Assembly (NCBI RefSeq): GCF_001949145.1
Contig: NW_019091357.1
Coordinates: 3,744,473 to 3,808,472 of the forward strand
Reading direction: 5' to 3'
Source: Acanthaster planci
Taxonomy: Eukaryota > Echinodermata > Asteroidea > Valvatida > Acanthasteridae
DNA length: 64,000 nucleotides
Positions 13,475 to 26,176 of the stretch are shown here, in pieces (position 1 is the first letter of the stretch; each line of letters begins with the position of its first letter). The notes below the pieces were generated by a model, which saw only the letters and a list, made by a program, of their open reading frames with translations, did no database searches and was not told the DNA's origin. The position numbers and the translations under genes are program-made.

Positions 13475-16400
13475 ATGGCGAACAAGAGTCCTGAAGGAAT
13501 CAACAAGCCTATGAAAGTTTCGGCCAAGGATGGAAGTGCAGAGAAATCGGAGACGGCCTTTGTGGATTTACCGGCCCCCACCGAATCCTTTGGCTTCCAG
13601 CGAGATCGGCTCGGAGTGGTCCTATGCATACTCGTGTGTGAATTGTGCGAGCGGCTGACCTATTACAGCATCGCAGGCAATCTGGTGCTTTACTGCACCA
13701 ATAGCCTGAAATTCTCCAGTGCCGATGCAACCACGATTTCCCTCATCTTCACGGGAACATCTTACTTTTTGCCGGTGCTAGGTGGATGGATCGCCGACAC
13801 GGTATCGGGGAAATTCAATGCTATACTTGGAGCCGCTCTCATTTATTGCATAGGCAAGTGCATATTGAGAGACACACTCTTCCATCTGTTCATGCATAAG
13901 TTTTGACAGTCATGATGAACATCTGAAAAACAAAAAAAAGAAGTCAGGCATGTTTTTCCTCACAGTAGACTCAGGTTTTATGGGCTAAGTTGGATATTGG
14001 TTGCCAACAGTGTATTAGCTGTCACAGTAGTGGTTCACCTAATTATACACATTTACATCGCTTTCCATGCAGTTTCCATTTGGGAAAAACGTTAATATTT
14101 TTGAATCAAGGAATAAATGATGTTACAGTCACTCCTTGAAATTAGTGCTCTTGTTAAAGCGGTGTCCTCTACCTGGCGCGTACGACTCGCCTGAGGAACA
14201 AGGATGATCCTAATTGTTGAACGGCCAATCCGTTTCACCATGTGCGAACGGGACTTTTGAGCTCCAACGTGAATGGCAATAATGTTATGTCATATAACAT
14301 GAGTTTCACCAATTAATCAGCAAGAAACTACATGTCTGTAAAAATTACCGAATTTGAGGGCGATGTGTGGCGGCAAAGAACACGTGCTGTGTTCAAGGTA
14401 ACTCATGTACATATATACATTCAAGGAGTTCACGTGGAATGTTTCCGCTATTCTCACGCGTCGTATTCAAAACTGAAAATTCATCAAGTCGGTAAGTGGT
14501 CGACCAACCGCAGGAGAGCTTAATGTTGTCCCCAAAAAGAACTGCTCGGGCGGGTTTTTTGTTTTTGAAATTTTTCAACCTTGCAATTTATTTCTTGAGC
14601 CCCAAAATATGTACGGGGGCACAATTCTTGAATTTGGGCCTCGGGATTTCATTATTTTCACCTGAGTTCGTTGTTTCTAGCAGCCCTGCTAAAAACTGTT
14701 ACGCATGCCCAAACATTAACCGGTTCACATACAAAAGGTCCTAGCGTATACATGTATGGGCGTCAACCGGGGCCATTTTTGCCAGTAATTTCGATACAAA
14801 GGAGTTGCTGGTTAGGATTTTTGTAACCTCATCTCTTTTGTAAGTGTGGTTTCCCCCCAGCAATTTGACTTACCCAAAAAAAGAATGTAATCCGGTAGTT
14901 CTTTTCTGAATAGTGTGAGCTCCCAGATTCAACTCTAATTACTCAAGAAAGGCGCTTCCAGATTATTGGGGATGTGAGGGTCCACTTCGTAGCACCGGTC
15001 GTGTGTGGGATCGTCTTCCACGCTTTGAGTCTACCAAGCACAATGTTTGAATATGTATGTTCACCCTTTCCGTTTAGTTTGTGCGCATGCGCTAAAATTC
15101 TGTTGTTTGTTGAAATGGCGACGCCAGCCAGCAAACAACTATAAGTGACATTTCGGAGAAAATGGAGTTAAATATGTCTGTGTGCATTACATTTAATCAA
15201 AATTTTGAATTGCTCCCCAGTTTTTCCGCACATCTGCATATATTAGTAATTGAAAAAAGTATTTGAAAGGGGATATCATGTTATGTTTAAGCTATCGCGG
15301 ATTGTCCTTCATTTGTTTCACCAATTTCAATTTTGGCTATCTGTAGATTGATGGTCGGCCAGGATTAATTTGTGAACATGTACATTGTACTCCATATGCA
15401 CTGATACGGAGAAATGTTTCTTGTGCAAAATGTTCAATTCACATTAACCTGAAAATACTACCGATGTTTTTATCAGGTCTCAATACAGAACGTTTTTTTT
15501 TCGTTAAAATGTAAAAATGGTTTTAAAAGGGAATGACAGTGGACCTACTTTCTTTCAAATATGCATGGTCGTGTTTATTTTCAAATCACTTTCAGAGTTT
15601 GTTTCAAATTTTGTGTTACTGTTTCCTTAAAATACGGTGGTCTAATGTTGTCTAATCACTTTTTAGTTATCATGTTATGTCCGTGAACTTTGATTGTATT
15701 TTGTTCAAATAAATTATGGTCTCCATTCGCAGAAAGAAGTGTCAGAGCGGTGTCCCCCGCAGTCTGCCTCAAAATCCAAGGCAAAGTGATCGATTGCACA
15801 TGCGCTAACTCTCAATTAAGTGGTGCACAAAGGCAGAGTAGTGAATGCACGTGTGGATACATCAACCGCGGAAATGAAACAAGAATTCTTAAAACGAACA
15901 AAAATGAAAATTGTGGTGTTAACATGTCATCCAGCGCCAAATGGTTTTGGGTGAGGTACCCAACGTCCCCGCTCAAACACGATCAAGTGTGGAGAATAAA
16001 AAGTCTGAGAAATAACAGTCCCAAAACTGTATTTTTTTCACGTTTCATTGTCTTACTTCTCAAAACCAGGCACAACTTTACTTCCACTGATCTCCATCGA
16101 TTACACCAAGTACGGCCCTCACCTCGGGCTTTCAACCGGCCAGCAGCGAGGCTTTTTCCTTTTTGGTATTGCCATCATTGCTGTCGGTACAGGAGGCATC
16201 AAATCCAACGTTGGCCCTTTTGGAGCCCAACAGTTGGATGATAAGGGGGAAGGTGCGGTCAAAACCTTCTTCAACTGGTGAGATTCTGACATACAGCTGT
16301 AGTTGACGAGTTCAATTTACGTGCGTTGAACTCTTATATTGCTCAATCCTTCCTTCACCTGGCGCAGAGAAGATTGACAATTGTTGGCGCTCACGATTCG

Positions 16401-19400
16401 CAGAACCACTGGTACTTTTAGGTGGAGGCCTTGAATGAATCCTTTTCAATGTGAATCGTAAGGAACCCTCAAGAATTCTCCTCACATATTGCCCATTCTC
16501 ATCTTGGTGCCAAACTAAGTGATCGGTAAAAACAAAGAGCAAACTGAACTTTTCAAAAAAAAAATTAAAACAAAATCAGTGGGAAAGGGCATTAAAATTT
16601 TATTGTAAGATTGCTACGTACAAATACGATGATAGGCCTACATGTAATACTTTGGTGTTTTACATGTATTGCCATTAATCTTTGACTTTTTGATAATGAC
16701 ATGTCATTAATTTTCATGTAAAGGTTCTACTGGTTCATCAATGTGGGTTCGGCTGTCGCCTTTTCAGCTGTGGTGTATGTGCAACAGGAAATTGGGTTTG
16801 ATGTTGGGTTTGCCATTCCAGCATGTGCCCTTGTTGTGGCAATTATCATGCTTTTGATTGGTCGAAAGTGGTATCGTATGAGGCCGCCAGAGGGTGAGAC
16901 CATTTTTTTCTCTTCATTTCTTTAGTTAAGGTGTAAGACTCTGTCCATCCCTCACAACATTTTCAAACATTTTGAATTTTCACTTGAGTGTTTGAAACTT
17001 ACAAGTGTGAAATCACAAATGGCAGGTTTATGATTTGTTTCAAGTGTCTGAGTGATAAGGCCCACAACTTGCAGTTATGTCTAACATGATTCAATTCCAG
17101 TGTAATAGCACTGCAATGTGCATATGCTATGCAAGTCCCAGATTTGATGCTTGTTTTGCTTTTGAAGGGCTTCGTAAGATAAACATTGTTGAATGAAATA
17201 TAATATGTGTTTAACTTTGCTGTCGTGCATTTTTGTTGAGTTTGGTTGACAAGTGTGGTTTTTGTCTCCTCGGAAATGACGGCAATGATCGGGCATCATT
17301 TTACCACGAAGACCAGACGCAGCAGAATCAATTTTCCCCTAGAATTTCACGATTTATTTCACATTTTTCCCTCAAGGGAGCGTTTTCACAACTGTTGCCA
17401 AAATCATCTGGGAGGCTATCATCAGAGGACGTAAGCCCGGTGCAAGGAAAGACAAGAGGACCAGCTGGCTCGATAGCGCCAAGCAGAGCTTTGGCGGTCA
17501 TTTTCCCGATGTTAAGGTCAACGAGGTGAAGTCCCTGGGAAGAATTCTACCTGTCTTTGCTGTCATCATCTTCTACTGGACTGTGTACAACCAGGTGTGT
17601 AGGTTATTTTTTGTGTTCAACCAGCTCACATTTGGTAGTGGACGAGTCATGTGTATGATATGAGGAAGCTTAGTAAACACCCGTTCTGGGGTCGCACAAA
17701 ACCAAACAGAATTAAGAGCGACTCGGGTCGACCCAACTTAAACTTTGGTTTCAGAAAGACGAAATTAATACACACACACGTGCATTGCGTTGGGCCCGTA
17801 AAAGGAACGACGTCTTTCTGAGCGCCTTCAAGTGTCGATCCCTCGCCTGGTAGCACGCCAAGTCGCTCCTATTTTTTTCTGACGTCTATTTTTACTTTAC
17901 GTAATTCAAAACTTGCTTATAATTTGTTTCGGCGCGACTCTAGAACGCCTATCAAAAACCTGTGTTGGACATATTAGCCTGTGTCCATGAGAGTGGTATG
18001 TCTTTTGCCTAAACAGGTTAAAGAACTGGCTGACACATCAACCCATCACAAATACCTGAACTCCCAATGTTCAAAACCGTTAGTTCGGGTTTTGTAAGAT
18101 TGATGTAGTTCCTTGCTCTTCACTTAAAATCCTAGTAGGCCTATATACCACACGCTTGGAGCTATCTCATAGGCCTACAGTGCATTTCTTATCTCTATTA
18201 TTCATTTTCAAAACTATAAAAGAGAAAATGTATATGTTTGCTGAAATAACCATGCATTTAAAAGTCATTAAAATTAAATAAGCTGCACACTAAATTACAC
18301 ACATCAAAACAACTTACACATGTAACAATGCACATGCACTTTGCCCATCTATTATCAATGATGTACGATGCAATCTCTATATGGAAAACTTTCACCACAT
18401 TTCGCGCAGAAGAGAATTGACCGCTGTGCAGCAACTTGTGTCGGCCTTGACCCCCACAACCCTAATTGTTTATCTCCAGTCAATGGACAGGGCCATTTCC
18501 TGCAATGGGGGAGCAGAGAATGTACATGTACAATCATGTAAGCTTTGGACTCCACAGAAAACGCTTTTGGCGTTCCTCTTAATACTGTAGCGCCGGCGGG
18601 TCCGGCCGGTGGGGGCGCCAGCTCGGACCCGCATGGAGTTGGCTGGCTGCCCGCGCTGGTTGCGAACGGCCCGCGGTTTTCCCGCCTCGCGCCTGCGCAG
18701 TCCCTGCCTTCAGGCGTCATGTTAAAAAGGTTTGTCGGAAGAGGACATTGTGGTGCTGTCAGATTGCGACAGAATAAAGCAGAGATTTTTGTGACCAGAA
18801 CAGTGAGTTGCACCTGAGTGTCGTTCTTACAGCGTCGAATCCTGTGCAGCGGGACACGCTACAATACATAAAAATCAACAATGAAGTGAAAGAAAAATCC
18901 ATACATTCCTCGTCCACGAAGGAAGGAAATTCTCCATGTCTCATCAAATCTGTACACTGCACTGCAAGCAAATGCACGAGGCACCACCCTCACAAGGCAG
19001 GTTAATGTTGAAATTAATACACAACACGGCATCTATTTTTGCTTTAGTAAGCGAAAATTCGTGTGGTTTTCTCAATGAAAAGTGTTGTGAGCATCACAGC
19101 ATAACTGATTGTTATACTATTAATTATTTTAGGAACTGCTACACAAAGCAAACGACAATTGTGAGAAAGATTGAAACTCCTCGAGAGCAGTTGTGTCTTC
19201 TTTCGTGTCCACTTGTGTGAGAGGATTGCAGAACCAGACTACATTTACTTGCATGTATTACGGGGTCACCAACAAACACGAAACGCTCCTTATAATTGGA
19301 AAAGCCACACTTTATTCTCGGCCAATCAAAATAACTTTTACATAAATGGAAAGAGAATCTCTTCTATTTTTTTTATTTGGCGTCCGAGATGGCTTAGTAC

Positions 19401-22400
19401 GATGGCGTTAACATTTTCGCCGTTTCAATCAGTGAGCAAACCCACGGGAGAGGCATTCATTTTCCTGTTGACCTCCATAGGAAATACATTTCTTTTTACA
19501 AATTTTACTTGATTTTTGAATGAAAAACGCCAGATGTTCTCAGCTGAAATCTTCGTCGGCGTTCAGACCAACATGAAGGGAGAAACCAGGCTCTTCAGTA
19601 TTGAGCGAGACGGTGAAATAAAGATTTGCATTTTTTTATGAATGAAAGCGTGCTGAGTGGGGCATTGTGAGCCTGGTGTTTCCCGTGCTGTGGGTCTCCC
19701 TGTCGATGCTGTTGAGCAAATGCGCGAAAGTTTTCCATATCGGGGGAGGGGGTAGATTTGTCCTTTAAAACACATAATATGCCTATTTAAAGTACAATAA
19801 TTAATTCGTAAAGCATATTGTCTAGCGAGGAATATGAAAGTGAAGGACTGTTATCAGGCCACTCATGTTCAAAAGGCCTATAAAACGGTTCATACTTAGT
19901 GCAAAAAGTCCTGTTTATTAAAAATATATCTGGCATCAGATAAGGCTGAACTGTAGCACAAAGGTGCACAAAGAGCAAGCTTTACAATTTAACAGACAGA
20001 CACTGCATTGGATAGAGATAAACGGAGCAAGGAAGAAGACCTTGAGAAGAGCCTGGTAAAGTAAGGGATGGGGCTATTGCTGAAACGGTTGGTTTTGCAG
20101 GAGCATTCTTGAAGGATTCACTTTGTAAGTATTTTTAGATTTAGTGAACCACTTGTTAAATCTTATTTTTTTTTGACAAATTACTTGTTCCCAGATGTCC
20201 ACAACCTATTTGCTGCAAGGTGAGCGTATGCGTATCGTCTACAATAACTTCACCATTCCAGTAGCTGCTATTAACCTCTTCGACATTGTAATTATTCTTG
20301 TCCTCATTCCTTTTGTGGATCGTGTCTTCTACCCGTTTATGGCCAAGCTTGGATATCCGCTCTCGTCACTGAGGAGAATTGGTAAGAATAATAAAATGCT
20401 TTGTATATGGATCATTAAATTGTGTGGAAGTGAGCAAGAAAGCAAAATTGGTGTTGCACACTATTTCCATAAAAATTTGCCAAGACTGAAATTAATTTAA
20501 CTTCCCCAACTTATCCCGGAGCAAATACTGTGAAAGAAATGACAAACAGGAAAGTTGTCATCGGAGGAATAAACTTCAAGCAAACAACATGGAATTCATA
20601 GTTGCCTTCCAGGAGATGGAACAAGCTTATGTATATTTAGTATTTATTCGGAAATATAGACGAATTGTATTACACTTTTTGTCACGCAGGTATTGGAATG
20701 GTCTTGGCTGTATTGTCCATGGTGATTGCTGCCGGAATTGAATTTGCGCGAAAAGCAAACATTGAGGAGTATGGATACTTCAAACAGGAATTGGCCAACA
20801 AAGCTTTCAATGCATCTGAGTTGTCAATTTTTGCACAGATCCCTCAGTACACATTGATAGGAGCCAGTGAGGTGTTTACAAGTATTACAGGCAAGTGCAT
20901 ATTTATACGATATCTTGCAAGCATACAGGGCATCTATATCTTGCCACCCAAAGAGCTGCCTCTAGTACCAATTTGTCGGCATAGCACGTTCTTCAGAAAA
21001 AGAATAGGAAACGTATATAATAGTGTTCCAGTTTAGTGTAAGGGTAATTCACGTTCATACCCGCATCACGACCAGTTTGTGTGGCTCTTTGCACAGTAGT
21101 TCCAAGATGTCCACAACTTCTTGGCTGCAAGGTGATGAGTGGAGTATCCGTCCACGTATTACATTCCTTAACTATTCGATACCACTTTCAAGTTGGTTTT
21201 TGTAGTCCATGTTCTTACTTCCGCAGGAATTCCCAGCCTCCTGTGGTTGGCTAGAGCGTCAAGGTGGTCTCACGTAATTCTTTTTTGTTGATTGTAGTGG
21301 GTATCGTTTCTGTCGTTTCGCATGAGAGGTGGGACAACCTTTGGTCACAGATCACGTCATCTGATTGTTTTTCCAAATGCTACAGATGACCCACCCAATC
21401 CCTCGTGACTTTTCCTAAATCCTCGTGCTGCTACTTTTGGAGGGGGGTTCAATCTTGGAATAACCCCAGGCAGTCACTGAAGCCAGCCTGAAACACCCCC
21501 TGTCCAATGTCTTAGCATGTGTTTGCATACACAATCCCCACTGCACATGGTTGTGAAGAAAATATCCCCTCCCCTATTGTACTAGTGAATCATGCCAGTG
21601 AATTTAGACCAATGAGATACTGTTTGGGATCATCAGCGTGGCGTGTATTGGGCTGTATTGCTGACGCTACAGCAGATGGTTTATAAAAATGTTGCCTTAC
21701 AATGTCTGTCTGCTGATGGATATATATATGAAAAACAGGTACAAATGATAAAAACATTTGTTTTCGTTTTTTAACATTGGTATGAATGTGCCCTACTTAA
21801 AATCTATGGTATCCTCTGTTCAGAGTTTGCATACCCAATTAGTCTGATTACAAGCGATGTAAATAGGAGCAGAGGGGCATTGGTGTGCCTTTTACGTCTT
21901 ACATTTTTTCTGGATTCTTCCACTAACAAATTAAATCATAAGATATCCAGTTCAAGAAAGATGCTTTATTTTGTCACCTACAAACTTGTTTCCTCGTTGC
22001 AGGCCTGGAGTTCGCATATTCTCAATCCCCAAAAGCTATGCAAGGAGTAGTCATGGGGCTCTTTCTCTTAACATCTGGACTTGGCAGCTACATTGGATCA
22101 CTACTCGTTGTAGTCGTAAATGCAATTACATCAGGCAAGTCACATATGAGTTTTTAGAAATGGTTTACTTCAGTTGTGGTTAACACGGAAACTTGGAACT
22201 TGGATCAAGAAACATGTATCTCTGCCAAATTAACTACTATCGTTGACTGAAGCTATCTAACAACCCTTTTGCAATTTTTCCACAAGGCTAGAGTCAAATT
22301 TGACTAAAATGCTCATTGTATTGACTTTTGCACATACATTTTGTATGTGGGAAATATGTATGTATTTATGTATTTGCATAAGTACGCTTTGAATTTGTTA

Positions 22401-23231
22401 AACTGTTACTGTATCGTGTGGGTAAATGCAAGTTCCCATGAATAGGCATTCACGAAATGTCCAGCACTAAAACAACATTCGTAATACCTGACTACAGTAC
22501 TAAGAGACCAAGTTACTATCTAGAGCAGATAATAACTAGTGTCAAGCTTGAATCATGTGAATGAATTACTTCGTACATGTATGTATCAATCTGGTTCAAA
22601 AACCTGTCAATTCCCCCAGCATGTGATAAGTTGTAATGGCATTGCCATCACAGACCATAACATACAATAAAATGTACGATAAAGTTTCTGGGGTTCAGCT
22701 TGCGTATAGAAGGGGCAATACGTAATCAAAATCACCAAAGAAAACATAATTGTCGACGTTGGAAATTTTTAGAGAAAGAATTCCTCCCATTTGGTTACTA
22801 GACCGTGGTTTTCACCCAACTCTTCATTCTTCCAAATATTCAAATTATTTTGGTCTGGGAGTCAAACACACTTTGGTGTTGAAAACCAAATTTGAAAATG
22901 CAGTTGTGTTGTAAAGAAGGAAAACCACCTGCTCTTTCGATTTGTAATTACAGAAGATGAGTGGATACCCGATGAAATCAACTACGGCCACCTCGAGTAC
23001 TTCTTTTTCCTTCTTGCCGTGATAATGACCATCAATTTTGTCTGCTTTCTGTTGATTGCGAGGGGTTACGTGTACGTAAAGGATGCTGAGCTCATTTTAC
23101 TTCCGGAGACCGATGATGAGAGCAGTAGGAGGAGCAGTCTTGCCGGGGGCAATCGTCGAAATAATCAGAAAGATACCACACCCCTTTTGATGAATGATGA
23201 TGTAGCACCTACTTCATTTACAATTAACTAG
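13475..23231 (+). CDS. Proton-coupled oligopeptide/histidine transporter, POT/SLC15 family (PHT1/SLC15A4-like)
   Basis: Eight exons join in frame to 590 aa: 13475-13853, 16070-16277, 16724-16893, 17377-17594, 20195-20381, 20690-20890, 22003-22134, 22954-23231. The family moves di/tripeptides or histidine with protons; the SLC15A3/A4 branch works on endolysosomal membranes. Visible signatures are ELCERLTYY in the first helix (residues 56-64, the family ExxERxxYY motif), GGWIADT (103-109), FYWFINVGSA, and the YNQMSTTYLLQ segment at the exon 4/5 join. The acidic dileucine DTTPLL near the C-terminus (about 572-577) fits endolysosomal sorting. The ATG at 13475 is in good context (AACATGG) and an in-frame stop lies at 13442. 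Introns 1, 6 and 7 start with GC instead of GT. Length matches SLC15A3/A4 proteins (about 580 aa). Assignment to A3 or A4 is inference. Confidence 0.93.
18586..18863 (+). mobile_element. Solo LTR of an LTR retrotransposon, inside SLC15-type intron 4
   Basis: The 278-bp element starts TGTAGCG and ends CGCTACA, a perfect 7-bp terminal inverted repeat with the usual TG...CA ends. It is flanked by the 4-bp direct repeat ATAC (18582-18585 and 18864-18867). The 5' part is very GC- and CpG-rich compared with the AT-rich intron, as a promoter region would be, and a polyadenylation signal AATAAA lies at 18773-18778. No gag or pol sequence adjoins it, so it is probably a solo LTR left by recombination. 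The orientation is the same as that of the host gene. Confidence 0.75.
21107..21205 (+). pseudogene. Decayed duplicate of SLC15-type exon 5 in intron 6
   Basis: The sequence after TTCCAAG at 21101-21106 reads ATGTCCACAAC, then a close match to CTGCAAGG of exon 5 (20195 onwards). It translates to MSTTSWLQGDEWSI, against MSTTYLLQGERMRI in the real exon, and later FLNYSIP against YNNFTIP. A stop follows at 21203 and the transmembrane part is missing. It lies between exons 6 and 7, out of collinear order. It looks like an old tandem exon-duplication remnant. An alternatively spliced exon is possible but unlikely because of the stop. Confidence 0.5.
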
Positions 23232-23333
23232 TGCACTGTAATACTATTTGAGCATCTCCACCAACATCCGTGCTAAGTTGCTAACATCCCTCAATGTGCC
23301 GGTGTAGCCAATTCACAAATTATTTGAGCACAA

Positions 23334-23339
23334 AATAAA
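23334..23339 (+). promoter_or_regulatory. Polyadenylation signal of the SLC15-type gene
   Basis: A canonical AATAAA hexamer lies about 100 bases after the stop codon at 23229-23231, in an AT-rich 3' UTR. It is the first such hexamer after the stop. Confidence 0.6.
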
Positions 23340-26176
23340 TTCTATATAATCATCTTTTCTATTACGTGTATCTGTATAAGCAGATGTTTCCCAGCAACAT
23401 AAATCTACCTTCGTTGTTCCAGATCCGCACAGTATTTTTTTCGGACAGTTTTGCGTTTTTTGTTTGTTATTTATTGATTGCCTTCTCACACCTGTATACT
23501 CCCTTCAAACACCCAACCCCCTTAATTTTTCATGGATCTGCTGTTGTCATATGTGTCTATAATTGCCCTCTTGTTATCGTCTATACATTGCATACCCCGT
23601 CGGTATATTGTGCTGTGTTACTTGCTTTGTATTTTCAGATTTTCGATATCATCCTGTATATTAGTTATAGTCGAATACATAAATGATGATAAATCTTATA
23701 AAATAAACAGTACAGAACAACTAGGCCCAAAGCAGGCTGAGCTTCACTGACAGTAGCCTACCTTGAATGTAAAGGCAAAGCACTCCATTGTTAAAAATTG
23801 GTCCCAAAAACTTAGTTGACGAGACAAATAAACAAACAGTTGTTCACAGCGTCCCCAGTTGTAAATACTGATTGATTAAATAATCCTTAACAAAGACGGC
23901 ACCTAGTTTTGCAATCATAGAGCGCAAAATCAAATGACGCCCATTGTTATGACATTATCGTGCACGCTTACTTTTGTAATAAACGACATAAGCTTACGCG
24001 TCAGTGAACTGCCCATTTTATGTTAATTTTCAGTATTTTTTTCGAAAATAACGTTCATAATGTTTATAGTAATTAAGAATTTTCTTGAGGTTCGGATGTG
24101 ATTTTTTATGCCTGAAATTTCTTCTGGATCTTTCCACTATAAAATTAATTCATAGTTTTGCACTCATGGGCATAAATGGCCATGGCGGCAAGAAGCTCAA
24201 GCTACCCAGTAAAAATGTACATGGGTACAAACTTTAGATTCTCCGAGGTTTTCCATTTTTGTCTTAAAGAAATCCCATAAGTAATACGTCCATTTCTTTC
24301 TTACCTAAGTGGGGTATCTGACGTACGAAATAAAGAATTGACTAGAGATTGGCGTTTGAGTTTCCAACGCATGAGTGATCAGTCAAATTTTCATTTCGTG
24401 TGACAATGCCTCTGAAACATGCATACAAATTCATCGATGATGTCATTGTGACGTCACTATATGAAACAAATGTTTTTGAAAGGAAATTGTTAATCTCAAT
24501 GGGCATATAATTGAAATGATTTATATTAATTTCCTTTACTTTTATAAATATTGAAATAACGACCTAATAAATTTACTTTCAGAGTACCCAAAACACCAAA
24601 AAGTTATTGCCTTTTTTGTTTTCGCTTACTCAGTCGCTGATCATTTTTAAGGCTGTCAACTTTGGCGTACGTGTAGAGATCATTGGTTGGCCCAAGCCAA
24701 CCGCAGAAATTCAGGCTTGCCACCTTTACATTTTGTTCCCCTTATGTGGGGCCATCGAGCCGCCTTCCTTACCAGACACCAATTACGTACTGCATGCCCA
24801 GAGCGTGAATATCATCAATGGATGTTCTTATAACTACCCTCTGGCCCAGACAGAGCCTCCGGTACCTTTGATTGGTACTACTGCAGTGCAGCAAGGAAGA
24901 GGAGATATTTATAGAAAGGCTTGAGCAAGCTAATCTGTCTGCGTCTGCTATAGGTGTCATTTTAGGAGTTGGATTTCTTGTAATTGCCCTTATTACAAAT
25001 TATGTGTGGTTTCAATAGCTCTAGTTGGTGGTGGTGGGGTTGGAAGTGGGGGCAGGTGCAAAAAAGTCACCAAAGGTCATAGAGTACAAGGGGTTTTTTT
25101 GCGTTTTAATGTAATACTTGTATGTCTTTGCCCTGGTTGTAGAAGAACATTTCATACAAAAAAATAGACTTTAAAAAAAAGAACAAATCATTGGAAGTGC
25201 AGAGTTCATAAAATTAACTTTTATTTCCTTGCTTTGAATTCCTCTGTATAAAACTAAGTGGAAAAGTCATATCTTTTGTTCTCAAATAAATTTCAGTGTA
25301 AAATAATTTCTCTTCAGGACTTTCACATTATTAGCGTATTATTCTGCGTATGCCTTCTCGCGGTGTCTGTGCGCTCTCGAAGGTCGCTGGAGGCTTTTCT
25401 TCGGTGCTGCTTGCATTCAAACAGTACTAGACACACATGCTGTCTACATTGAGGTAGTTATAACGACCAATTTTCAAATGATTACAGCAGCATTTCGCTA
25501 CAGACATCAACGGACAAAACTGTTATACCTTTTTAGGTACTTTGCAAGACGACGGATGGCACGATTGATTTCAAACGGATTTTTAAAGACTGAAAAATAT
25601 AAAAACTCAAATTGCTTTTTAACCCTTGATGACGTCATGATGAAGTAAAAGTAATACGAACCCTTTGGGATCAGGCTCTATGTTCCCAGTTATAATATCA
25701 TATCCTAAGCAGTCTCAGAAAGCTGTGAGAAATGAAGGAAGACGGACAGAAAGAAATGAAGACTTCTGTGAGTGACCGGTATGTCCCTGAAGTTTGAACT
25801 GCCCAGATACACTTGCCGCCATTTTCAATAATATTCGCGCGTGCATGATCAGTGGCAAGCAATATCACAGAGCTGATTAACAGTTAGCGGGAAAGTCGTA
25901 CTTACTAAAGCAGAAAAAAAGTATCACCTAGTAAGTGCTGCTTCATGTTACCACGTTAAGCGGTTTCTTCTCTCCAAGGTTGGCCCACCGTTTGCCATGT
26001 TTACTGCCCACGGTCTCAATGAAATACATGGTGTCTGCTTAGCAGCACCGTGAAATTTGGCCCAGGTCTACTACATTACCATAAATACTCTCATTTCGAG
26101 CCCCACTTTGAACGGATCGCATGTATTTCTCCTTCCAGCGCTTTATTCACAAAAACGAGTGACCTGGTGATTTACA
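23340..26176. other. Intergenic region between the SLC15-type and ODC-like genes
   Basis: Mostly AT-rich sequence without recognisable exons. The exception is an unassigned pair of open frames at 24607-25018, listed separately. No promoter motif could be assigned to the downstream ODC-like gene. Two palindromic TGACGTCA sites (24449 and 25630) lie here. Confidence 0.5.
24607..25018 (+). other. Unrecognised open frames ending in a predicted membrane anchor
   Basis: A frame at 24607-24924 (105 codons) contains Cys- and Pro-rich sequence. A second, overlapping frame at 24872-25018 reads KEEEIFIERLEQANLS followed by a strongly hydrophobic segment (GVILGVGFLVIALI) and the end NYVWFQ before a stop. 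The second frame has the look of a C-terminal transmembrane exon of a membrane protein, but the two frames are not in phase. A frameshift, a short intron or chance could explain this. No family is recognised. It could be the relic of a gene or of a transposon-encoded protein. Confidence 0.3.
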
